Source: a virus. Taken from it: a stretch of 20,193 nucleotides of DNA. Made by a program: the position numbers and the translations under genes. Positions 15,101-20,193 of this stretch are shown one piece after another (the stretch's first letter is position 1; each line of letters begins with the position of its first letter). The stretch is from the IMG/VR virus record IMGVR_UViG_3300030380_006769, positions 1 to 20,193 of that record, one strand, 5' to 3'. The notes under the pieces were generated by a model. The model was not told the origin of the DNA. It did not search any database and saw nothing but the letters and a program-made list of their open reading frames with translations.

Positions 15101-17129
15101 TCTTCTTTTTGATGGTGTAGGCAATAACACCGGATTTGGTTTTAGGTCAACAAACGCAAGTGGTACTCAAGTAAATTCACTAGTTATAGCTCCTTCTGGC
15201 AACGTTGGTATCGGCACTACTTCTCCAGCAAATAAGCTTCACGTAAAAGCAGGCGCGAGTGGTGCGACTACTTTTGATTCTCGAAATAATATTATTCTTG
15301 AAGACGATGGAGAAAACTATCTTGGATTCTATACTCCTAATAATAGTTTTTCTGGGCTTCGTTTTGTAAACGCCGATAGTTCAATTCGTGCACATATTGA
15401 CTACTATCATGGTACTCAGGGCGATAAATTTGTAATGTACTCTCAAGAGGGCTGGGAGTTTACTTATCCTTCATATGGAGTACAGCAAGTACTCAAGAAA
15501 AATGGTAATGTTGGTATTCGCGCCACAAATCCTCCGCATGATCTTACAATTTATAACGCGTCAGGCCCCACTCTTTATCTTGTAGGAGGCGGCTACAATG
15601 ATGACGTAAGAATTGCATTTGGAGGAGGAGACACTACAAATACTTCAAGCGATGGAAATACCGGTGCACAAATAATTTCAACTCAAAGTGCACTAAATGG
15701 GCAAGCTCGCGGTGACTTACGATTTTTAACTAATCAAGGTGATTCTCTTCAGACTCGCTTAGTGATTGAAGAGGCAGGTAACGTTGGTATCGGAACTACC
15801 TCTCCTGGGTACCCTTTAGAAATCTCTGGACCGGGAACAGTTTCTCTTGCTTACCAAAGAACAGGTACTGGAGTAACTGCTAAAAAGTGGGGCTTCCATT
15901 CTGATAATTCTAACACGTATTGGCAAAATATTACTGATAGTATACTTGCTATTACTGTGGCTAATGCTGGCAACGTAGGTATCGGCACTACTTCTCCACA
16001 AGTCAATTTAGATATTGCAGGAACTTTAGCAAGCCCTCCAACTATTCGTCTTACAAATACTACTACAGGATTTACTGCCGGCGATTCAACAGGAGAAATA
16101 GAGTTTTATCATAGTGATCCTACTGATTTTACTCCTGGTGTAATGGCAAAAATTCGAGCAGTTGCAGGTGCTTCGGGAGGTGAAGGCTCTCTTCAAATTC
16201 TTACCAATATGCCTTCAGAAGGTGCCGACGCAGCTACTATTGCAGCGCATTTTAATGGAAACGGAAATGTCGGTATCGGCACTACTTCTCCTGGCTCTAC
16301 TCTTGATGTACACGGAAATACAAATCTTGGCTCAGATTATATTGGTAATCAGTATACAACTACACTAAGCGGATTTTCGGTTACATCTAATGGATCAGAT
16401 TATTATGGAAGTTATGGTACATTACTGTTAAATTCCAACCAAAATTATACTTCTAATTCTCGTCCTTATATGATTACAAATGCGCTAGGAGCTAGTAAGT
16501 TTGCAATTATTTCGGGTACAAATGCAACTACAGATCCTACTATTGGAACTTCGGGTAATATAACTAGCGGATCAGCAAGATTAGTAATTGATAATGCAGG
16601 CAACGTAGGTATCGGAGATACACTTCGTACTGGTGTCTCTGCCACTACTACGCTAACTACAAAAGGTTCAATAGTTTCAGGATACTCACAGGGAGCCTCT
16701 ACTAATGTTGCTCGAAATACTCGAGACTGGTTTGTTTACGCGGGACCTAGCTCATCAAACTCTGGTGTGTATGTCCACATGAAAACAAATCTTTGGGGAG
16801 GGGGCTCTGCTTACGGAAATAGCGAGTTTACAATGAGTAGTTTTACTTATCATAACTATTATGCTTATGGTGGAACTTGGGCTCGTGGACAAATTTCATG
16901 GCACAATTGGAGTAATTCTTTCTACAATGTAGTAAGACAAAATGAAGGAACTCTAGAACTAGTACAACCAAGTTATATGTCTAGTGATGGGTATGTGGTA
17001 TTAGTTGCAAAAATAGACGCAGCGTATGCACAGTTTAGTATTGATTGGTTTCAGTGGGGAGGATATAGTTTTAGAGACAGAAAAGTTACAGCAGTAACAC
17101 AACATTCAGCAGCAACAGGAGCATACTAA
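12147..17129 (+). CDS. Large repetitive tail fibre protein with NVGIGT array (fibre 2)
   Basis: A 1660-residue fibre. Residues 1-52 (MAQTIKLKRSSVSGNTPS, then ELGEVAINTYDGKMFIKK) form the same Mtd-N-like attachment domain as fibre 1. Two copies of an 'IAVSGQ...VVAD...DTLT.VAG' module lie at about 60-110 and 218-268. Two beta modules of the type '[FV].LNG..LD...DY' follow at about 278-425. Residues about 434-515 (DLEIFHDG, then VELYFGGNKKFETTSAGVDV) are a very common marine-phage shaft module. Eleven NVGIGTTSP-type repeats fill about 553-1492. The last 168 residues form a different, Tyr/Trp-rich tip (for example SFTYHNYYAYGGTWARGQ) ending ATGAY. NVGIGT arrays often end in a peptidase S74 chaperone domain; none is visible here. 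Likely role: the longest side or tip fibre, contacting the host with its aromatic tip. Confidence 0.85.
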   Translation: MAQTIKLKRSSVSGNTPSTSDLELGEVAINTYDGKMFIKKNDGSDSIVEIGGSSGTVTDAFKTIAVSGQTSVVADSATDTLTFVAGTNMSITTNASGDSITFASTGSSGSATFLGLSDTPANFTGAAGKFLKVNSGGNSIEFDTLNFDDLGTTPTTLAGYGITDSLQLGTSSTTALAGNTSIPSALTDLSISDGSNGQVLQTDGSGNFSFVNQTGGNSFGTIAVSGQSDVVADQGSDTLTLVAGNNITLSTNASGDSVTITSTASGSGPTAADAILEEYQFTATSGQTTFTGSDDNSQTLSYTANAIQVFLNGIFLDPSVDYTATNGTSIVLSETVDANDYLQIIAYKKKISDGQTTVNTFTGNGSTTAFTLSLNPGDENNTRVFVDGVYQSKSNYSVSGTTLTFTTAPSNGTAIEVEVGNRIVTLDTLSNLDLPDNVKLRLGTSQDLEIFHDGNNSRITDTGTGDLIIKGGNDILFQDAVGNTLANMNQSNSVELYFGGNKKFETTSAGVDVTGIIKASGNGKLQIADDVEGSTFEFNVGGTGALEIYDGTTERFRIDSSGNVGIGTTTPSSFSGDGNNLVVGTTSGNNGISVISATDGTSNIYFGDTTTTGGGSRRGQIVYDHNTDSMRFATAVTERMRIDSSGNVGIRNTNPNKPLTITADSGANGIALRARSADDYSFIQFFNNAGTALRGQIYSKAAGDIGFTTGTDSSAGNDLYIKNGTGVGIGTTSPVGTLDVSSTNAVGSVFRKDFNGPVADTFSKVAVTLWGQDHDDADVGTGTDQFGPMLGFGARIDDGSPNSGDVRAGISYSYNGDLTFHAKAGASVADGSYERIRIDGATGNVGIGTASPDAPLAVHNSSLTSTSFDGSGGIRVHRPNAFGQYGWLEYGYNSDTTFIGSKYSGGTATHYGQIWFAQDSNGGSRRYPLVITGASNVGIGTTNPSTRLHVDSGSDFPAITIARSTTNAGLSFTLGMSDFGGGGTDLLFDGVGNNTGFGFRSTNASGTQVNSLVIAPSGNVGIGTTSPANKLHVKAGASGATTFDSRNNIILEDDGENYLGFYTPNNSFSGLRFVNADSSIRAHIDYYHGTQGDKFVMYSQEGWEFTYPSYGVQQVLKKNGNVGIRATNPPHDLTIYNASGPTLYLVGGGYNDDVRIAFGGGDTTNTSSDGNTGAQIISTQSALNGQARGDLRFLTNQGDSLQTRLVIEEAGNVGIGTTSPGYPLEISGPGTVSLAYQRTGTGVTAKKWGFHSDNSNTYWQNITDSILAITVANAGNVGIGTTSPQVNLDIAGTLASPPTIRLTNTTTGFTAGDSTGEIEFYHSDPTDFTPGVMAKIRAVAGASGGEGSLQILTNMPSEGADAATIAAHFNGNGNVGIGTTSPGSTLDVHGNTNLGSDYIGNQYTTTLSGFSVTSNGSDYYGSYGTLLLNSNQNYTSNSRPYMITNALGASKFAIISGTNATTDPTIGTSGNITSGSARLVIDNAGNVGIGDTLRTGVSATTTLTTKGSIVSGYSQGASTNVARNTRDWFVYAGPSSSNSGVYVHMKTNLWGGGSAYGNSEFTMSSFTYHNYYAYGGTWARGQISWHNWSNSFYNVVRQNEGTLELVQPSYMSSDGYVVLVAKIDAAYAQFSIDWFQWGGYSFRDRKVTAVTQHSAATGAY
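13804..16620 (+). repeat. Array of eleven NVGIGTTSP-type repeats in fibre 2
   Basis: Repeat cores begin near 13830, 14082, 14322, 14672, 14950, 15198, 15504, 15776, 15969, 16263 and 16599. The spacers of about 190-350 nt differ from one another. The 20-nt string GGTATCGGCACTACTTCTCC is identical at 14328-14347, 15207-15226, 15978-15997 and 16272-16291, and near-identical at most others. Copies 2 and 7 are degenerate (NVGIRNTNP, NVGIRATNP) and copy 11 loses its second half (NVGIGDTLR). Each core probably closes one beta-shaft segment. Confidence 0.9.
14760..14900 (+). repeat. RVHRPNA-type module, copy in fibre 2
   Basis: Residues 872-918 (GIRVHRPNAFGQYGWLEYG, then GSKYSGG and YGQIWFAQ) match a segment of the downstream fibre at 19969-20109. 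The 20 bases GAGTTCATCGTCCAAATGCT are identical at 14770-14789 and 19979-19998. In both proteins the module is followed by a spacer and an NVGIGT core. Confidence 0.85.
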
Positions 17130-17257
17130 TGACTCAATCAGAAGCACTCATAGAAATTAATGCAATGGACTTCCCTGCAGTGGCAGAAGGAGATATTGCA
17201 ATACATGAAGGGTATAGTTTTACTTATACCAATGGAAAATGGGCAATAACCCAATAA
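17129..17257 (+). CDS. Hypothetical 42-residue protein
   Basis: A short reading frame that starts on the last base of the fibre 2 stop codon (TAATG) and ends in TAA at 17255-17257, 12 nt before the next start. The protein runs MTQSEALIEINAMDFPAVAE, then GDIAIHEGYSFTYTNGKWAITQ. It is acidic, without a signal peptide or membrane segment; the C-terminal half looks like two beta strands ending in a GKW turn. The TAATG coupling is the same arrangement used at 9734, and the frame fills an otherwise empty 140-bp gap, so I think it is real. Function unknown; possibly a small fibre-associated factor. Confidence 0.55.
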   Translation: MTQSEALIEINAMDFPAVAEGDIAIHEGYSFTYTNGKWAITQ

Positions 17258-17269
17258 AGGAGACTTAAA

Positions 17270-17599
17270 ATGGCAGCAGCATTTAACTGGACAATCGCTA
17301 CTTGCGAAAGAACTATGTCGGACGGCGGTATTACAATGGTGCACTGGCGTTGTGACGCAACAGAAACTGTAGGAAGCGGTGATGACGCCGTAGTTCACAA
17401 TGCATCAAGCTACGGCACTCAAGGTCTTACTCCTGATTCTTCAGCAAGCGACTTCGTTGCATATGACTCGGTTACAGAGGCAAATGTAAAAGACTGGATC
17501 TGGGCAGCAGACGTTGACAAAGATGCAGTTCAAACAAGCCTACAGGCACAAATTGACGAATCAAAAACACCCACTACAGGTACTGGAGTACCTTGGTAA
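17270..17599 (+). CDS. Small conserved marine-phage protein (DUF7936-like)
   Basis: A 109-residue protein beginning MAAAFNWTIATCERTMSDGG, then ITMVHWRCDATETVG, SDFVAYDSVTEANVKDWIW and a C-terminal AQIDESKTPTTGTGVPW. The combination 'WTIA.CE....GGIT..HWR', 'VTE..V..W', 'L.AQI' and final 'G.PW' is a pattern I recognise from small hypothetical proteins widespread in cyanophages and other marine phages (I believe DUF7936). The function is not known. A good AGGAG site lies eight bases before the ATG. It sits between two large fibre genes, suggesting a virion or fibre-assembly role, but nothing in the sequence proves that. Two cysteines (C12, C28) are present. Confidence 0.65.
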   Translation: MAAAFNWTIATCERTMSDGGITMVHWRCDATETVGSGDDAVVHNASSYGTQGLTPDSSASDFVAYDSVTEANVKDWIWAADVDKDAVQTSLQAQIDESKTPTTGTGVPW

Positions 17600-17613
17600 T
17601 ATAGGAGTAAAAA

Positions 17614-20193
17614 ATGGCTAAGTCAAGAGCAAGAAAATTAGCTGACATTATTGTCGGTGCAGGGATAGATATTGATGGAAATCTGACGTTTGACGGCGGA
17701 TCGACCTCTGCTGACTTGACTTTTGCCGACAATGATAAGGCAAACTTTGGTGATGCATCAGATTTGCAGATTTTTCATAATGGAAGCCATAGTTTTATTA
17801 AAGATGCAGGCACAGGAGACCTTTATATTGGAGCATCCAATAATCTTGCATTAATGAACTCTGCTTTTAGTGAGAACTATCTACTTGCTACAACGGATGG
17901 TGCGGTAACTTTGTACTATGATGGCGCTTCAAAACTTGCAACCACTTCTACCGGAGCCACAATCACAGGAACTTTAGTTGCTGATGGTTTGACAATGGGA
18001 GACAATGAAAAAATTCAACTAGGAACTGGCAATGATTTAAGAATTTATCATGACGGTTCACACAGTCGAATTTTAGAAAATGGCACAGGTAATCTTATAA
18101 TTCAAGGTACAAACCTAGATTTAGCAGATACTGCAACAGGAGAAAACTTTTTAAGAGCAGTTTCGAACAGTTCAGTAGACTTGTATTATGATGGTACTAA
18201 GAAGTTTGAAACTAGTTCCGCAGGTGTAGATATCTCTGGAGCACTAAAACTTATTTCAAATATAAGTTTTTCTTCTTCGGAGGCGGGAAGAATTTATAAA
18301 GCAAGTAACCATGGTTTAGCGTTTCATGGAGTAACAGGCACTGAAAATGATTTTGCACTGTTTACTCCTGCAGGGCAGCTCATGGTCGTAAATCCTACAG
18401 GTACAAATAATGTTTCTCTTGTACCTTCAGCAGGCGGTAGTGTTGGTGTAGGAACAGGAACTTCAAGCCCTGCTAGAAAACTTGAAGTTAAAGCGGGAAG
18501 TGAGGGATATGTTGCAAGGTTTAAAGGTAGCACGAGTGCAGTAGATATATTTGCAGGAAACACAGGCTCCTTTACAGGGGGCTTAATTACAACACCAACA
18601 AGTATACCTCTTGGATTATCTACAAATACAGGAACAGGTGCTTTAATTATAGCTACAAATAATAACGTAGGTATCGGAACTGCTTCTCCAAACTATTTAT
18701 TAGATGTAGAAGGTACGGGGTCTTTATTTAGGGTTAATTCAACATCAGGAGCAGCAGTTCTGCAAATCAGTGTGCCTGATACAACAAGTATAAATGATAT
18801 TAATTTTGGTGATTCAGGTTCTACAACTAGCGGACAAATTAGATATAGACATAATGGCGACTCTCTCGCAATATCAACAGCAGGAGCAGAACGCCTTCGT
18901 ATTGACTCGAGCGGTAATGTTGGTATAGGTACTACGGAATCAAGTGCAAAGCTACACGTTAGAGCAAGCGCAGTAAGTGGTGTTACAAATGTACTTGATG
19001 TCGGCAATGCAGTAAATGCTGCAGGAACAGGGCACGGTGCAAGATTAAGATTGTACTCAACGCCAGATGAAAACCGTGGAGTTGCTATTAGCAGTTTTAG
19101 TGAAACCAACTATGCTGTGGACAATTCCATGTTGTTTTATACAAGCGCATCCTCAACTTTATCTGAAAAGATGCGTATTACTAGCGCAGGCAATGTTGGT
19201 ATTGGAACCACCAATCCTAGCGGCACTCTTCACGTAAAATCTACAGGCAATGGCGAAATAAATATTGAGCGTGCGAGTGGAGCATTAATTAATCTTCAAG
19301 CTCAAGCTTCCGCAGCTTACATAGGCACAAACTCGAACCATCAATTTGGACTGAAAGCAAACGGCAGCGTAAGATTAAAAATTGCTACTAGTGGGGCAAT
19401 TACATTTAATGATGCATTCACGTTCCCAACATCAGATGGTTCAGCGGGTCAAGTGCTCAAAACAGATGGCTCAGGTAATTTAACTTTTCAAAATGACTCA
19501 AGCGGAGGCGGAGGCGGAGGCTCATCCACTTCTATACTTGATTCTGATGGCGATACAAAGATTCAAGTTGAAGAATCCTCTGATGAAGATATAATTCGCA
19601 TGGACATTGCGGGAACTGAAAAAGTTACTCTTAACAGTTCTAACTTTAGTATTGAAAGCGGAAGTTTTCGAGTAAACGATTCAGGTAATAACTATCCATT
19701 TGCTGTTAATGCATTTGGGTTTATGACGACTCGTGGATCAACAATTACTCAACTAAATGCTACAGGCGACCACGCAAATGTTCCTCTTAGTGTGCTTGCA
19801 GATGTAGCTTCTACTCGTACTGCAAGTTATGTAGAAATTGGAGATATTGGCTCTGCAGGTAATCGTTTTAAGATTGATAATAGTGGTCGCGTAGGTATCG
19901 GCATATCTGCCCCAACCGCAGCACTTTCTGTTGTCGATACCAGTCAAACAACAACTGGACAAGGTCTTGCAGGTTTAAGAGTTCATCGTCCAAATGCTAC
20001 AAGTCAGTATGGCTATGTTGATTACGACAATGGCGGAGGCGGCATAAACGTAGGAAGTTTTTATAGCGGCGGTGGTAACAGTGTATACGGAACCTTTATG
20101 TTCCGACAGCATAATGCTGCAGGAAGCCAGACTCCAATGGCTATTGGAAATACAGGAAACGTAGGTATCGGCACTACCTCTCCAGCAGCAAAA
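17614..20193 (+). CDS. Large tail fibre protein, 3' end missing (fibre 3)
   Basis: The frame opens at ATG 17614 (AGGAG seven bases upstream) and stays open for 860 codons to the window end. The N-terminus, MAKSRARKLADIIVGAGIDI, differs from those of fibres 1 and 2. Residues about 47-118 and 134-210 are two copies of the shaft module (DLQIFHNGSHS, then LYYDGASKLATTSTGA; DLRIYHDGSHS, then LYYDGTKKFETSSAGVDI). At least six NVGIGT-type cores follow (near 18440, 18669, 18910, 19190, 19890 and 20160). A Gly6 linker is at residues 631-636 and an RVHRPNA module at 786-832. The distal tip lies beyond the window, so its receptor-binding or chaperone domain cannot be judged. It is a fibre by module content and by its neighbours. 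Confidence 0.85.
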   Translation, partial: MAKSRARKLADIIVGAGIDIDGNLTFDGGSTSADLTFADNDKANFGDASDLQIFHNGSHSFIKDAGTGDLYIGASNNLALMNSAFSENYLLATTDGAVTLYYDGASKLATTSTGATITGTLVADGLTMGDNEKIQLGTGNDLRIYHDGSHSRILENGTGNLIIQGTNLDLADTATGENFLRAVSNSSVDLYYDGTKKFETSSAGVDISGALKLISNISFSSSEAGRIYKASNHGLAFHGVTGTENDFALFTPAGQLMVVNPTGTNNVSLVPSAGGSVGVGTGTSSPARKLEVKAGSEGYVARFKGSTSAVDIFAGNTGSFTGGLITTPTSIPLGLSTNTGTGALIIATNNNVGIGTASPNYLLDVEGTGSLFRVNSTSGAAVLQISVPDTTSINDINFGDSGSTTSGQIRYRHNGDSLAISTAGAERLRIDSSGNVGIGTTESSAKLHVRASAVSGVTNVLDVGNAVNAAGTGHGARLRLYSTPDENRGVAISSFSETNYAVDNSMLFYTSASSTLSEKMRITSAGNVGIGTTNPSGTLHVKSTGNGEINIERASGALINLQAQASAAYIGTNSNHQFGLKANGSVRLKIATSGAITFNDAFTFPTSDGSAGQVLKTDGSGNLTFQNDSSGGGGGGSSTSILDSDGDTKIQVEESSDEDIIRMDIAGTEKVTLNSSNFSIESGSFRVNDSGNNYPFAVNAFGFMTTRGSTITQLNATGDHANVPLSVLADVASTRTASYVEIGDIGSAGNRFKIDNSGRVGIGISAPTAALSVVDTSQTTTGQGLAGLRVHRPNATSQYGYVDYDNGGGGINVGSFYSGGGNSVYGTFMFRQHNAAGSQTPMAIGNTGNVGIGTTSPAAK
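19504..19521 (+). repeat. Hexanucleotide repeat (GGAGGC)x3 coding for Gly6
   Basis: Three perfect tandem copies of GGAGGC encode six glycines flanked by serines (SSGGGGGGSS), a flexible linker between two shaft segments of fibre 3. Slippage would change the linker by two glycines without breaking the frame. Confidence 0.9.
19969..20109 (+). repeat. RVHRPNA-type module, copy in fibre 3
   Basis: Residues 786-832 (GLRVHRPNATSQYGYVDYD, then GSFYSGGG and YGTFMFRQ) pair with residues 872-918 of fibre 2. The anchors RVHRPNA, QYG, YSGG and YG keep the same order and spacing, and a 20-nt stretch is identical in both genes. Confidence 0.85.

Noticed and set aside
13804-16620. NVGIGT repeats as a CRISPR-like or transposon-derived array
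   Set aside because: The repeats are in-frame protein-coding units with spacers of about 190-350 nt that are themselves coding; there is no palindromic repeat or regular spacer length.
16799-17129. Diversity-generating retroelement target at the fibre 2 tip, prompted by the Mtd-like N-terminus
   Set aside because: No second (template) copy of this sequence, no reverse transcriptase and no accessory gene are in the window. The Mtd-N-like domain alone is common in fibres without such elements.

Overview
This window is a stretch of the late structural region of a tailed phage or prophage with a long-tailed, lambda-like (siphovirus) tail. All genes are on the + strand and tightly packed. Identification rests on gene order and protein motifs. 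The first five genes follow the lambda tail-tip order M-L-K-I-J: a minor tail protein M end, an L-type protein with four cysteines, a K-type JAMM plus NlpC/P60 protein, an I-type assembly protein, and a very large J-type tail-tip/receptor-binding protein. The DNA is AT-rich, and the fibre modules are of types common in marine phages (cyanophages and phages of marine Proteobacteria). The best guess is an uncultured marine Caudoviricetes phage. The host cannot be named, and no integrase, repressor or tRNA gene is present to decide between free phage and prophage.

Layout. 1-2744: M (3' end only), L, K and I, with start/stop codons overlapping by 4, 4 and 11 nt. 2756-9325: J, 2189 residues, about twice the length of lambda gpJ (1132 residues), because tail-fibre modules have been added after the conserved core. 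9326-9392: a short gap with a textbook sigma70 promoter (TTGACA, 17 bp, TATAAT) and a perfect inverted repeat across its -35 box. 9393-10150: two small fibre-associated or adaptor-like proteins. 10170-12101 and 12147-17129: two fibre proteins with related N-termini (MAQTIK[IL]KRS), the second being 1660 residues with eleven NVGIGTTSP-type repeats. 17129-17257: a 42-residue reading frame. 17270-17599: a small conserved marine-phage protein. 17614-20193: a third large fibre protein that runs off the window.

How the genes work together. L, K, I and J should build the tail tip, with K also carrying peptidase and wall-hydrolase type domains. J should contact the host through its distal part. The genes after 9393 look like a separate adhesion block, with its own promoter, in which small adaptors and three modular fibres share interchangeable modules.

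Main points of interest: the consensus promoter with a possible operator between J and the fibre block; a perfect 60-bp in-frame tandem duplication in L; the mosaic, internally repeated architecture of J and the fibres, including repeats that stay identical at DNA level; and a module shared by two neighbouring fibres. I found no wholly new defence or mobile system.
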